Assembly: GCF_900115715.1 (NCBI RefSeq)
Contig: NZ_FOXM01000005.1
Coordinates: forward strand, 248,001-312,000
Source of the DNA: Geopseudomonas sagittaria
GTDB taxonomy: Bacteria > Pseudomonadota > Gammaproteobacteria > Pseudomonadales > Pseudomonadaceae
Length of the DNA: 64,000 bases
Reading direction: 5' to 3'
The position numbers and the translations under genes were made by a program. The notes under the pieces were generated by a model. It saw nothing but the letters and a program-made list of their open reading frames with translations, did not search any database and was not told the DNA's origin. Below, one piece after another: positions 34,454 to 43,413 of this stretch; position 1 is the stretch's first letter; each line of letters starts with the position of its first letter.

Positions 34454-35269
34454 TTAGCGTTCCACCGGGGTATCGGGATGGTTGCCCCACTCCGACCAGG
34501 AGCCGGCGTAGGCCTTGATGTTCGGGTAGCCGAGCGCGCGCATCGCCATGTAGGTGAAGCCGGAGCGGCGGTGGGTCTGGCAGTGGGTGACGATCTCCCG
34601 CTCCGCAGTGATGCCGCGGGCGGCGAGCAGCTCGGCCAGGTCGCTGCGCAGGCGCAGGGCGCGCGCGCGGTCCTGGCAGTCGGTCCACTCCAGGTTGATG
34701 GCCCCGGGAATGTGCCCGCCTCTCGCCGCCAGCACCTTCTCGCCGGCGTATTCGGCCGGCGAGCGGGCGTCCCAGATCAGCAGGTTCTCATCGTCCAGGT
34801 GCTCGAGCAGGTATTCGCGGCTGGCCAGCACATCGGCGCATGGCTGCACCTCGACCGGACCGCCGACCGGAGCCGGCACCTCGGTGGACAGCTCGCGACC
34901 CTCGTCCAGCCAGGCGGTCAGGCCGCCGTTCAGATGGTGCCAGGCGCGGTGGCCGATCAGGTCGAGCAGCCAGCCGAAGCGCCCGGCCCAGGGGCCGCCC
35001 TCGTCGTCGTACAGCACGTAGACGGCGGCGGGATGGTGGCCGAGCTCGCCGAACAGCGCCTGCAGCGCGCCCCATTCCGGCAGCAGGCCGGGCGCCGGCG
35101 GCTGGCCGAGCTGGGTGCGCTTGGGATCGACATGGCGGGCGCCGGGCAGATGCCCCTCGGCGTAGCGGCTGGCGCCGCTCAGGTCGACCAGGATCAGCTC
35201 CGGCGCGCTCAGGCGGCTGGCCAGATCGCTGGGCTCGATCAGCAGCGGCAGGTCGGAAAAGGCGGACAT
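34454..35269 (-). CDS. rhdA: Thiosulfate sulfurtransferase (rhodanese)
   Basis: A 271-residue tandem-rhodanese enzyme that transfers sulfur from thiosulfate to cyanide. The active-site loop CQTHRRSG has its cysteine at residue 230, the position known from the Azotobacter vinelandii enzyme. The N-terminal domain carries ASRYAEGHLPGARHVDP and is inactive, as usual. The start MSAFSDLPLLIEP at 35269 has GGAG six bases upstream; the frame extends 23 residues further without support. Synteny with PA4956 agrees. Confidence 0.95.
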   Translation of the reverse strand: MSAFSDLPLLIEPSDLASRLSAPELILVDLSGASRYAEGHLPGARHVDPKRTQLGQPPAPGLLPEWGALQALFGELGHHPAAVYVLYDDEGGPWAGRFGWLLDLIGHRAWHHLNGGLTAWLDEGRELSTEVPAPVGGPVEVQPCADVLASREYLLEHLDDENLLIWDARSPAEYAGEKVLAARGGHIPGAINLEWTDCQDRARALRLRSDLAELLAARGITAEREIVTHCQTHRRSGFTYMAMRALGYPNIKAYAGSWSEWGNHPDTPVER

Positions 35270-35325
35270 GGCGAGCTCCGGTGGCAAATGGAAACGGGGA
35301 GTGTACTGAAATGTGCCGGCTGGCC

Positions 35326-35360
35326 GTAGGGTGGACACGGCCAGCCGTTGTCCACCCTAC
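35326..35360. repeat. Inverted repeat with GTAGGGTGGACA arms
   Basis: Two exact 12-base arms (GTAGGGTGGACA and its complement) are separated by 11 bases. It lies between rhdA and rsgA, where P. aeruginosa has motAB. Confidence 0.85.
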
Positions 35361-35373
35361 GCAGGGCTCATGC

Positions 35374-36405
35374 TCAATAGTCGGCCTTGGGCAGGCTGGC
35401 GAGGATGTGCCGGTAGCTGGCCAGGCGCTGCGGATGGATGCGCCCGCTCTCCAGCGCATGCAGCAGCGCGCAGCCGGGCTCGCGGTCGTGCTGGCAGTCG
35501 CGGAAGCGGCAGCGGCCGATCAGGTCGCGGAACTCGACGAAGCCGTCCTCGACGTCGGCGCGGGTGACGTGGCCGAGGCTGAATTCGCGGATGCCGGGGG
35601 AGTCGATCAGCTCGCCACCGCCGGGGAAGTGGAACAGCCGCGCGGTGGTGGTGGTGTGGGTGCCCTTGCCGGTCAGTTCGGACAGCGCGCCGACGCGCAG
35701 GTCGACGCCGGGCAGCAGGGCGTTGACCAGCGACGACTTGCCGACCCCGGACTGGCCGACGAACACGCTGACCCGTCCGTCGAGGCTGGCGCGCAGATCG
35801 TCCATGGCGCTGCCGTTGTGCGCCGAAACCTCCAGCAGCGGATAGTCGAGGGCGCGGTAGACGTCGAGCAGGGCGTCGAGCTTGGCCGCGTTGGCCTCGT
35901 CGATCAGGTCGGCCTTGTTCATCAGCAGCAGCGGGCGGATGCCGGCGTGGTCGGCGGCGATCAGGTAGCGGTCGATCAGGTTGGCGTGCGGCTCGGGCAG
36001 CGGGGCGAAGACGATGACGATCTGGTCGACGTTGGCCGCCACCGGCTTGAGCACGCCGCGCATGTCCGGCCGGCACAGCTCGGAAGAGCGCGGCAGCTGG
36101 GCGACGATCACGCCGATACCCTGGTTGCCGGCGCGCCAGACCACGCGGTCGCCGGTGACCAGCACCGGCAGGTTGGAGCGCAGGTGGCAGCGGAACACCT
36201 GGCCGGCCAGTTCGCCTTCCAGCGCCTCGACCTCGACCTGCACGCCGAAGTGGGCGATCACCAGGCCGTTTTGTTCCGGGCCGAGGTCGCCGCCTTCCAG
36301 CTCGTCCACCGCGCGCGACTCGCGCTTGCTGGCGCGGGCGGCGCGTTCTTCCTGGATCTTTTCGATGCGCCAGCTCTGCCGGCGGCTCAGTTGGCGTTTG
36401 GCCAT
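35374..36405 (-). CDS. rsgA: Ribosome small subunit GTPase RsgA
   Basis: A 343-residue circularly permuted GTPase that helps mature the 30S subunit. The order of G-motifs is permuted as expected: MNKADL (G4), [12 protein letters not shown] (G5-like), then [10 protein letters not shown] (G1) and [10 protein letters not shown] (G3). The C-terminal zinc site [14 protein letters not shown] is present. The N-terminal OB-fold carries CRPDMRG-like residues and GDRVVW. The start [10 protein letters not shown] at 36405 is much closer than the 138-codon longer frame. It is divergent from orn, with a shared promoter region. Confidence 0.96.
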   Translation of the reverse strand: MAKRQLSRRQSWRIEKIQEERAARASKRESRAVDELEGGDLGPEQNGLVIAHFGVQVEVEALEGELAGQVFRCHLRSNLPVLVTGDRVVWRAGNQGIGVIVAQLPRSSELCRPDMRGVLKPVAANVDQIVIVFAPLPEPHANLIDRYLIAADHAGIRPLLLMNKADLIDEANAAKLDALLDVYRALDYPLLEVSAHNGSAMDDLRASLDGRVSVFVGQSGVGKSSLVNALLPGVDLRVGALSELTGKGTHTTTTARLFHFPGGGELIDSPGIREFSLGHVTRADVEDGFVEFRDLIGRCRFRDCQHDREPGCALLHALESGRIHPQRLASYRHILASLPKADY

Positions 36406-36468
36406 GACGGTTCCGTATGCGATTCCGGCGGCGAGTCTAGCATGGGCCGTGCTGTTGCGACGGCCTGC

Positions 36469-36474
36469 TAGAAT
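36469..36474 (+). promoter_or_regulatory. Possible extended -10 box of orn
   Basis: TGCTAGAAT is an extended -10 (TGn then TAGAAT), 25 bases before the orn ATG. The eleven bases TAGAATGCCGG are also present before serB. No clear -35. Confidence 0.45.
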
Positions 36475-36499
36475 GCCGGCATACGCCGAGGAGCCCGCC

Positions 36500-37042
36500 A
36501 TGCAGAACCCGCAAAACCTGATCTGGATCGACCTGGAAATGACCGGGCTGGAGCCCGAGACCGACGTCATCATCGAGATGGCGACCATCGTCACCGATGC
36601 CCAGCTCAACGTGCTGGCCGAGGGGCCGGCGCTGGTGATCCACCAGAGCGACGAGGTGCTCGCCAACATGAACCCCTGGTGCATCGAGCAGCACGGCAAG
36701 AGCGGACTGACCCAGCGGGTGCGCGACAGTCGGCTGAGCGAGGCCGAGGCCGAGCGGCAGACCATCGAGTTCCTCCAGCAGTGGGTGCCGCAGGGGGCGT
36801 CGCCGATGTGCGGCAACAGCATCGGCCAGGACCGCCGCTTCCTGGTGCGCTACATGCCGCAGCTGGAAGCCTTCTTCCACTACCGCAACATCGACGTCTC
36901 GACCCTCAAGGAACTGGCTGCGCGCTGGGCGCCGGCGGTCAAGGACGCGTTCAAGAAGGAGAGCAGCCACCTGGCGCTGGACGACATCCGCGACTCGATC
37001 GCCGAGCTGCGCCACTACCGCGAGCACTTCATCAAGTACTGA
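36500..37042 (+). CDS. orn: Oligoribonuclease
   Basis: A 180-residue 3'-5' exonuclease that degrades dinucleotides, including pGpG from c-di-GMP breakdown. The DEDDh signature starts at WIDLEMTGL (D11, E13), with [11 protein letters not shown] and [18 protein letters not shown] supplying the remaining aspartates and histidine. The start is the ATG at 36500, with CGAGGAG upstream; longer frames run through rsgA. Its 3' end overlaps the convergent GGDEF-EAL gene by 11 bases. Confidence 0.97.
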   Translation: MQNPQNLIWIDLEMTGLEPETDVIIEMATIVTDAQLNVLAEGPALVIHQSDEVLANMNPWCIEQHGKSGLTQRVRDSRLSEAEAERQTIEFLQQWVPQGASPMCGNSIGQDRRFLVRYMPQLEAFFHYRNIDVSTLKELAARWAPAVKDAFKKESSHLALDDIRDSIAELRHYREHFIKY

Positions 37043-39542
37043 GCCGGGGCGCTGCGGCGTCTGCCGCCGTGGCCGCTGTGCTGCGCTGCAGCAGCTCGCC
37101 CAGCGCCTGCGCGCTCAGCGGCCGGGACAGCCGATAGCCCTGGCCGTGGCTGCAGCCATGCCAGCGCAGGAAGTCGTGCTGGGCGGCGGTTTCGATCCCC
37201 TCGGCAATGCAGGTCATGCCCAGTGAGTGGGCCATGCCGATGATGGCGATGGTCAGCGCCGCGTAGTCGTCGCCGTTGGGCAGGTCGCTGACGAACGAGC
37301 GGTCGATCTTCAGGGTGTCGAGCTTGAAGTGCTTGAGGTAGCTCAGCGACGAGTAGCCGGTGCCGAAGTCGTCCATCGCCAGGCGCACGCCCAGCCGCTT
37401 GAGGCGCTGCAGGGTGGCGCCGATCTGCTCGAGGTTTTCCGCCAGCACGCTTTCGGTCAGCTCCAGCTCCAGCAGCTGGGCCGGCAGGCCGCTGCGCCGC
37501 AGGGCGCGCGCCACCTGGCCGGCCAGGTCTGCATGGCGGAACTGCACGGCCGACACGTTCACCGCCACCGGCAGCAGCGGCAGGCCGGCGGCGTGCCAGG
37601 CCATGACCTGGCGACAGGCCTCGCCGAGCGCCCATTCGCCGAGCGCCACGATCAGCCCGCTGTCCTCGGCGATCGGGATGAACTTGTCCGGCGGCACCTG
37701 GCCGAGCACCGGGTTGTGCCAGCGCATCAGCGCCTCGCAGCCGCTCAGCCGGCCGCTCGCCAGATCGTACTGCGGCTGGTAGTGCAGGCTCAGCTCGTCG
37801 CGCGCCAGCGCCTGGCGCAGACGGTTTTCCAGCTCGAGATGCTCGCAGACCCGCTTGTTCATCGCCGCGGCGAAGAACTGGAAGTTGTTCCGCCCGGCCG
37901 ACTTGGCGTGGTACATGGCGGTGTCGGCGTTCTTCAGCAGGGTTTCCGCATCCTCGCCGTCGGCCGGGCAGACGGCGATGCCGATGCTCAGGGTGATCGC
38001 CAGCTCGTGGCCGACCACGCTGTACTGGCCGCTGGTGGCCTGCAGCAGCTTGTTGGCGACCTGCACGGCCTGGTCGGCGTGGCCGAGGTTCTCCAGCAGG
38101 ACGACGAACTCGTCGCCGCCCAGGCGGCTCACCGTGTCGCTGGCGCGCAGCGCCGCGGAGATGCGCTGGGCGACCTGGACCAGCAGCTCGTCGCCGACCG
38201 CATGGCCGAGCGAGTCGTTGATGTTCTTGAAGCGGTCGAGGTCGATGAACAGCAGGGCCAGTTGCTGGCCGTGCTGGCGCGCCCGCGCGACCGCCTCGTC
38301 CAGGCGGCTGCGCAGGCGGGTGCGATTGGGCAGCTGGGTCAGCGGATCGGACTCGGCCCACGCGCGCAGGCGCTCGTGGCCGGCGTCGATGTCCTGCTGG
38401 TAGCGGGCGAAGCGGTGCGACAGCCAGCGCGACAGGCCCACGGCCAGCATGAGCGCCAACGCCATCACCAGCAGCAGGGCCAGGGCGGTGGTCTTCAGGT
38501 CGGCGTGCAGGTTCTGCTCGAGGGAGAGCTGGCGCTGCGCCAGGCTGTCCTCCAGCTCGTCGAGGTACACGCCGCTGACCAGGATCCAGTCCCATTCGTC
38601 GAGGTTGCTGACCAGCGACAGCTTGCTGCTCAGCTGCGGCTCGACCAGGCTGCGCCAGTGATAGCGGGTGAAGCCGCCGCCGTTGCGGCTGGTCTCGAGA
38701 ATGGTGCGGATCACCGCCTGTTCGGCGGCGGGCAACTCGTCGACCCGCCGGCCCTCGGCGGCCGGGTTGCTCGGCGACAGCAGCACGCGGCCGTCGCGGT
38801 GGATCACCGCGACGTAGCCGTTGCGGCCGATGCGCGTGGCGCGCAGCTGGCGCAGGGCCTGCTGCTGCAGCAGTTGCTCGATCTTGGACAGGTACTCGCC
38901 GCTGCCGATCAGCCAGCCGAACGGCTCGAACACCCGCACGTAGGCGATCTTTTCCGCCATGGCTCCGGGACTGTCCGGCGCGTACCAGCGGTAGCGGGCG
39001 AAGCCGCGCCGCTGCGGATTGTCGGCGGCGGCCAGCAGCTCGCGCATGATGTAGCGGCCGTCGGCATCACGATTGTCGAGCAGCGACTGGCCCTCGCGTT
39101 CGGGGTTGATCGGCAGCAGCACGCAGTTGCCGGCCAGGTCGTCGATGAAGAAGTAGCCGCTGCCGCCGAAGAAACGCAGCGGGCGCAGGGTCTCGACGAT
39201 CAGCCGGCGGATTTCGCGCTCGGGGCGATGGCCCTTTTCGCGCTGGTAGAGGGCATCGGCGATCTGCAGCGCGTGGTCGACCTGCTGGCTGACGTCGTGC
39301 TTGAGCACGGCTTCGGTGCTGCGGCGCAGATGGTCGATCTGGTCGTGCAGGGTGGTCAGCGAGGACTCGAGCATGGCCTCCTGCTCGCGCTGGGCGGCGG
39401 CCTCGAGGGCGGCGCTGTCGGCGCGGAAGCTGCGCATCTGCTGCAGGGTGAAGTAGCCGCCCAGGGCCAGGGTCAAGACGAACACCAGCGCCAGCATGCC
39501 GAACAGCTGCAGGCGCAGGAGGTTGCTTTCGGTCATCGCCAT
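37032..39542 (-). CDS. Cache-GGDEF-EAL membrane sensor for c-di-GMP turnover
   Basis: An 836-residue inner-membrane protein. A membrane helix at about 10-30 and a second at about 345-370 enclose a periplasmic Cache sensor ([20 protein letters not shown] and YLSKIEQ). The cytoplasmic part has GGDEF with LGGDEFVVL intact, then EAL with [25 protein letters not shown] and [11 protein letters not shown]. Both active-site sets look complete, so synthesis, breakdown or both are possible. It is convergent with orn and overlaps it by 11 bases. The ligand of the Cache domain is not known. Confidence 0.92.
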   Translation of the reverse strand: MAMTESNLLRLQLFGMLALVFVLTLALGGYFTLQQMRSFRADSAALEAAAQREQEAMLESSLTTLHDQIDHLRRSTEAVLKHDVSQQVDHALQIADALYQREKGHRPEREIRRLIVETLRPLRFFGGSGYFFIDDLAGNCVLLPINPEREGQSLLDNRDADGRYIMRELLAAADNPQRRGFARYRWYAPDSPGAMAEKIAYVRVFEPFGWLIGSGEYLSKIEQLLQQQALRQLRATRIGRNGYVAVIHRDGRVLLSPSNPAAEGRRVDELPAAEQAVIRTILETSRNGGGFTRYHWRSLVEPQLSSKLSLVSNLDEWDWILVSGVYLDELEDSLAQRQLSLEQNLHADLKTTALALLLVMALALMLAVGLSRWLSHRFARYQQDIDAGHERLRAWAESDPLTQLPNRTRLRSRLDEAVARARQHGQQLALLFIDLDRFKNINDSLGHAVGDELLVQVAQRISAALRASDTVSRLGGDEFVVLLENLGHADQAVQVANKLLQATSGQYSVVGHELAITLSIGIAVCPADGEDAETLLKNADTAMYHAKSAGRNNFQFFAAAMNKRVCEHLELENRLRQALARDELSLHYQPQYDLASGRLSGCEALMRWHNPVLGQVPPDKFIPIAEDSGLIVALGEWALGEACRQVMAWHAAGLPLLPVAVNVSAVQFRHADLAGQVARALRRSGLPAQLLELELTESVLAENLEQIGATLQRLKRLGVRLAMDDFGTGYSSLSYLKHFKLDTLKIDRSFVSDLPNGDDYAALTIAIIGMAHSLGMTCIAEGIETAAQHDFLRWHGCSHGQGYRLSRPLSAQALGELLQRSTAATAADAAAPRLST

Positions 39543-39727
39543 GCTGCGCAGTTCCCTTGCTCGAGAGGGTCCGTGTCCCTGAACAACAGCGGGCAGGGGC
39601 GCTAGCTGGCATTCGCTGGGCTGTCAACCACAGCCTGCTGGTCCCGACGGATGGCAGTCTGTTTTGTGGTGGCTGTCACATTCTAGTGGCCTTGCGGCGT
39701 TTCGCCCAGCTCTTGAATGTCGCGGTT

Positions 39728-40993
39728 TCAGCCGTAGCGCTTGTGCGCCTCGATAGCCAGACCGCTGCCGATGCCGCCGAAGCGGTTGCCCTCGACCTGG
39801 CGGGCGTTGGGCAGCAGGCTCGCCACGCTGTGGCGCAGCGCCGGGATGCCGCTGGAGCCGCCGGTGAAGAACAGCGTGTCGACTTGTGCGGCGCCCACCC
39901 CGGCATCCGCCAGCAACTGGCCGATGCTGGCGTTGATGCGCGCGAGCTGCGCCGCGATGGCCGCCTCGAACAGCGCGCGGCTCAGTTCGGCGCTCAGCCC
40001 CGCCTCGATGCGGCTGAAGTCGATGCTGCGGCTGTCCTCTTCGGTGAGGGTGATCTTGCTGTCTTCCACCTGCATCGCCAGCCAGTGGCCGGCGCGCTGC
40101 TCGATCAGGCGCAGCAGGCGGTCGATGCCGGTCGGGTCGGCGCTGTCGTAGCGCATGCTTTCCAGGGCGATCTTCGACTTCTGCGCGTAGACCGCGTTGA
40201 TGGTGTGCCAGGTCGCCAGGTTCATGTGGTGGCTGGTCGGCATCAGCGCGTCGCTCTTCATCCGGCTGCCGTAGCCGAACAGCGGCATCACCCCGCCGAG
40301 GCTGAGCTGCTTGTCGAAGTCGGTGCCGCCGATGTGCACGCCGCCGGTGGCGAGGATGTCGTCCTGGCGCTCGGCCAGCGCGCGGCGCTGCGGCGCCAGG
40401 CGCACCAGCGAGAAGTCGGAGGTGCCGCCGCCGATGTCGACGATCAGCACCAGTTCCTCGCGGTCGATGCCCGCCTCGTAGTCGAAGGCCGCGGCGATCG
40501 GCTCGTACTGGAACGACACGTCCTTGAAGCCGAGTTCGCGCGCCACCTCGACCAGGGTCTCGGCGGCCTCGCGGTCGGCGGCCGGGTCGTCGTCGACGAA
40601 GAACACCGGGCGGCCCAGCACCACCTGCTCGAACGGCCGCCCGGCCTCGATCTCGGCGCGCGCCTTCAGCTCGCCGAGGAACAGGCCGAGGATCTGCTTG
40701 AACGGCATCGCGCTGCCCAGCACGGTGGTGGCGCTGTTCAGCAGCGGCGAGCCGAGCAGGCTTTTCAGCGAGCGCATCAGGCGGCCTTCGTAGCCGTCGA
40801 GGTATTCGCCGAGCGCCTGGCGGCCGAAGGCCGGGCGCTGCTCCTCGAAGTTGAAGAACAGTACCGAGGGCAGGGTGTCCTTGCCGTCCTCCAGGGCGAT
40901 CAGGTTGCCGGCGCCGGGGCGCCGCCAGCCGACGGTGGAGTTGGAGGTGCCGAAGTCGATGCCGCAGGCGCGGGCAGGCGTGGCGAGGGTCAT
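39728..40993 (-). CDS. Hsp70-family protein (YegD-like)
   Basis: A 421-residue actin/Hsp70-fold ATPase. Motifs are GIDFGTSNSTVG (phosphate 1), IVDIGGGTSDFSLV (phosphate 2) and FTGGSSGIPALR (adenosine), as in DnaK, but the substrate-binding beta domain and lid of DnaK are missing. E. coli YegD is the nearest named type. A chaperone partner is not visible nearby. It lies between a c-di-GMP gene and a membrane protein, with no obvious operon mate. Confidence 0.88.
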   Translation of the reverse strand: MTLATPARACGIDFGTSNSTVGWRRPGAGNLIALEDGKDTLPSVLFFNFEEQRPAFGRQALGEYLDGYEGRLMRSLKSLLGSPLLNSATTVLGSAMPFKQILGLFLGELKARAEIEAGRPFEQVVLGRPVFFVDDDPAADREAAETLVEVARELGFKDVSFQYEPIAAAFDYEAGIDREELVLIVDIGGGTSDFSLVRLAPQRRALAERQDDILATGGVHIGGTDFDKQLSLGGVMPLFGYGSRMKSDALMPTSHHMNLATWHTINAVYAQKSKIALESMRYDSADPTGIDRLLRLIEQRAGHWLAMQVEDSKITLTEEDSRSIDFSRIEAGLSAELSRALFEAAIAAQLARINASIGQLLADAGVGAAQVDTLFFTGGSSGIPALRHSVASLLPNARQVEGNRFGGIGSGLAIEAHKRYG

Positions 40994-41079
40994 GGGGAGC
41001 GGCTCCGGAAAAAACGGCCGCGCATTCTATGCGAGAGCGGCGCCGAATGGGCGCCGTTCTGTCGTTTCTTTACCGGCCG

Positions 41080-41814
41080 TCAGGGCTTGTCGCGGTGATG
41101 GGCCGCCATGATGTCGTCAAGGCCCAGCCCGGTGAGATCGTGGATGGTGCGCCACAGGTAGTAGAAGATCGCCATCATCATCAGCATCGAGGGGATGGCG
41201 ATCATCGGGTAGCTGAGCAGGTTCATGTGCGCCAGTTCGGCGTTGAACGCCTCGCTGCCGGCCGGGCTGTTGACCAGCCAGCGGGCGAGGATGTAGTTCA
41301 TCGCCGCGGAGAAGAAGAAGGTGCCGCTCAGCCAGTAGGTGGCGTTGAGCAGGCGCCGCTCGAAGGCCGCGCTGTGGCCGCGCGCCTGCAGCTGCTGCTG
41401 GATGCGCGCCACGTCGAGGACCTTCTCGTTGTACAGCAGGCTGTGGATCAGCGGCTTGCGGGTGCGGGTGGAGAACAGCACGGCCAGGCCGATGACGCCG
41501 GGGATGGTCGCCTCCTTGACCGCCAGCCAGCGGCTGTCCAGCTGCAGCAGGCCGATGCCGCCGGTGAGCAGCACGCTGACCAGGCCGAGCAGGGCGATGA
41601 AGTTGAACTTGCGGTAGCGCAGTAGCTCGAAGGCGCCCCAGCCCAGCGGGAAGGCTAGGGCGAGCAGCAGCGCGCCGTCGGCGCCGAGGCGTTCGGGGCT
41701 GCTCAGTTTCATCAGCACCGCGGAGGGCAGCAGGATGCTCACCGCCAGGTCGATCAGCGGGCGCGGCTTGTGGGTGGGGCGGGGGGATGCGGTCATGCCT
41801 TGGGTGTTGTCCAT
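41080..41814 (-). CDS. VC0807-like integral membrane protein
   Basis: A 244-residue protein with about six hydrophobic helices (AVSILLPSAVLMKLS, FIALLGLVSVLLTGGIGLLQL, WLSGTFFFSAAMNYIL, MIAIPSMLMMMAIFYYLW). The general layout resembles the VC0807 family of uncharacterised membrane proteins. The start MDNTQGMTASP at 41814 is chosen; the frame extends 50 codons further upstream without features. The function is not known. A 7-bp-stem GC hairpin at 41038-41056 lies after its end. Confidence 0.7.
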   Translation of the reverse strand: MDNTQGMTASPRPTHKPRPLIDLAVSILLPSAVLMKLSSPERLGADGALLLALAFPLGWGAFELLRYRKFNFIALLGLVSVLLTGGIGLLQLDSRWLAVKEATIPGVIGLAVLFSTRTRKPLIHSLLYNEKVLDVARIQQQLQARGHSAAFERRLLNATYWLSGTFFFSAAMNYILARWLVNSPAGSEAFNAELAHMNLLSYPMIAIPSMLMMMAIFYYLWRTIHDLTGLGLDDIMAAHHRDKP

Positions 41815-41920
41815 CGGGAGCCTTGAAGTGCCGGCCGGCGGCGCCGGGCTGTGCAGGTTGAGGATAATCGCGGCGCTGTCGTCTGGCGAGTGGCTTCGCG
41901 CTGTCGGACGCCGCACGGGC

Positions 41921-42559
41921 TCAGGCGTCCTTCTGCCGGGTGCCGAAGATCTTGTCGCCGGCATCGCCGAGGCCGGGAATGATGTAGCCGTGCTCGTTGA
42001 GGCGCTCGTCGATGGCGGCGGTGTAGATGTGCACCTCCGGGTGGGCGGCGTTCAGCGCGGCGATGCCCTCCGGCGCGGCGACCAGCACCAGGGCGCGGAT
42101 CTCGCGGCAGCCGGCCTGTTTGAGCAGGTCGATGGTGGCGATCAGCGTGCCGCCGGTGGCCAGCATCGGGTCGATGATCAGCGCCAGGCGGCGGTCGATC
42201 CCCGGCACCAGCTTCTCCAGATAGCGCTCGGCCTCGAGGGTCTGCTCGTTGCGTGCCAGGCCCACCACGCTGACCTTGGCGCTGGGAATCAGGCTGAGCA
42301 CGCCGTCGAGCATGCCGATGCCAGCGCGCAGGATCGGCACCACGGTGATCTTCTTGCCGGCGATCTTCTCCACCGCCACCTCGCCGCACCAGCCGTCGAT
42401 GCAGCAGTCCTCCAGCGGCAGGTCCTGGGTGGCCTCGTAGGTCAGCAGGGCGCCCAGCTCCTGGGCCAGTTCGCGGAAATTCTTCGTGCTGATGTCGGCG
42501 CGGCGCATCAGGCCGAGCTTGTGGCGGATCAGCGGGTGACGGATTTCGTGCACGGGCAT
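41921..42559 (-). CDS. upp: Uracil phosphoribosyltransferase
   Basis: A 212-residue salvage enzyme making UMP from uracil and PRPP. It starts [19 protein letters not shown], the family opening. The PRPP loop is [16 protein letters not shown], and the uracil-binding end has [16 protein letters not shown]. It is divergent from hpt. Members of the same purine/pyrimidine salvage neighbourhood adjoin it in P. aeruginosa (PA4645-PA4646). Confidence 0.97.
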   Translation of the reverse strand: MPVHEIRHPLIRHKLGLMRRADISTKNFRELAQELGALLTYEATQDLPLEDCCIDGWCGEVAVEKIAGKKITVVPILRAGIGMLDGVLSLIPSAKVSVVGLARNEQTLEAERYLEKLVPGIDRRLALIIDPMLATGGTLIATIDLLKQAGCREIRALVLVAAPEGIAALNAAHPEVHIYTAAIDERLNEHGYIIPGLGDAGDKIFGTRQKDA

Positions 42560-42729
42560 GGGGCGTCTCCGGGGCTGGACGGGGGATCGTTCTAGAGTAA
42601 AGCATCCGCCTCGGCCGGCGCCGCGCGCCACGGCGCATTTGTCCGCGCAGGCTTGCCGGGATGCGGGGGGATGGGTAACTTTGCCTCCCTTTGCCCCGCC
42701 GCCGCGCGGGCCCCCGAGGAGAAGCCGCC

Positions 42730-43287
42730 ATGTCCGTCGAACTCGCGCACATCCGCCAGGTAATGGCCGAAGCCGATTGCCTGTACACCGCCGACCAGCT
42801 GGACGCCGCCATCGCGCGCCTGGCCGGGGAGATCAACCGCGAGCTGGCCGAGCGCAATCCGCTGGTGTTCTGCGTGATGAACGGCGGGCTGATCTTCGCC
42901 GGCAAGCTGCTGCCGCTGCTGGACTTCCCGCTGGAGCTGTCCTACCTGCACGCCACCCGCTACCGCGGCGAAACCAGCGGCGGCGAGCTGTTCTGGAAGG
43001 CCAAGCCGGAGGTGTCGCTGATCGACCGCGAGGTGCTGATCATCGACGACATCTTCGACGAGGGTCACACCCTGGCGGCCATCGTCGACTACTGCAAGCA
43101 CGCCGGTGCCAGCGCGGTGCACACCGCTGTGCTGATCGACAAGGAGCACGACCGCAAGGCGCGCCCGGACATGAACGCCAGCTACGTCGGCCTGCCCTGC
43201 GTCGACCGCTACATCTTCGGCTACGGCATGGACTACAAGGGCTACTGGCGCAACGCGCCGGGGATCTTCGCGGTCAAGGGGATGTGA
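42730..43287 (+). CDS. hpt: Hypoxanthine-guanine phosphoribosyltransferase
   Basis: A 185-residue purine salvage enzyme. The PRPP-binding motif is [17 protein letters not shown], with [15 protein letters not shown] near the N-terminus and [15 protein letters not shown] at the C-terminus. The start [12 protein letters not shown] at 42730 has GAGGAGAAG upstream. It is divergent from upp, as in P. aeruginosa PA4645/PA4646. Confidence 0.93.
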   Translation: MSVELAHIRQVMAEADCLYTADQLDAAIARLAGEINRELAERNPLVFCVMNGGLIFAGKLLPLLDFPLELSYLHATRYRGETSGGELFWKAKPEVSLIDREVLIIDDIFDEGHTLAAIVDYCKHAGASAVHTAVLIDKEHDRKARPDMNASYVGLPCVDRYIFGYGMDYKGYWRNAPGIFAVKGM

Positions 43288-43295
43288 GGCTCTTG

Positions 43296-43413
43296 GTAGG
43301 GTGGGTTAGCCGCAGAGCGGCGTAACCCGCCATCGCGACCGCGAGGTCGCGCATGCGAATGCCAGGCCTGTGGCCTGGTTGGTGGGTTACGGCCTGCGGC
43401 CAACCCACCCTAC
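43296..43413. repeat. Long-span inverted repeat with GTAGGGTGGGTT arms
   Basis: Two exact 12-base arms (GTAGGGTGGGTT at 43296-43307 and its complement at 43402-43413) enclose 94 bases that hold smaller palindromes (GCGACC...GGTCGC and GCCAGGCC...GGCCTGG). The right arm overlaps the stop codon of the SulP gene. Confidence 0.85.

Noticed and set aside
41038-41056. GC-rich hairpin after the VC0807-like gene as terminator.
   Set aside because: The seven-base stem (CGGCGCC with GGCGCCG) has no T-run on the relevant strand, so I do not list it as a terminator.
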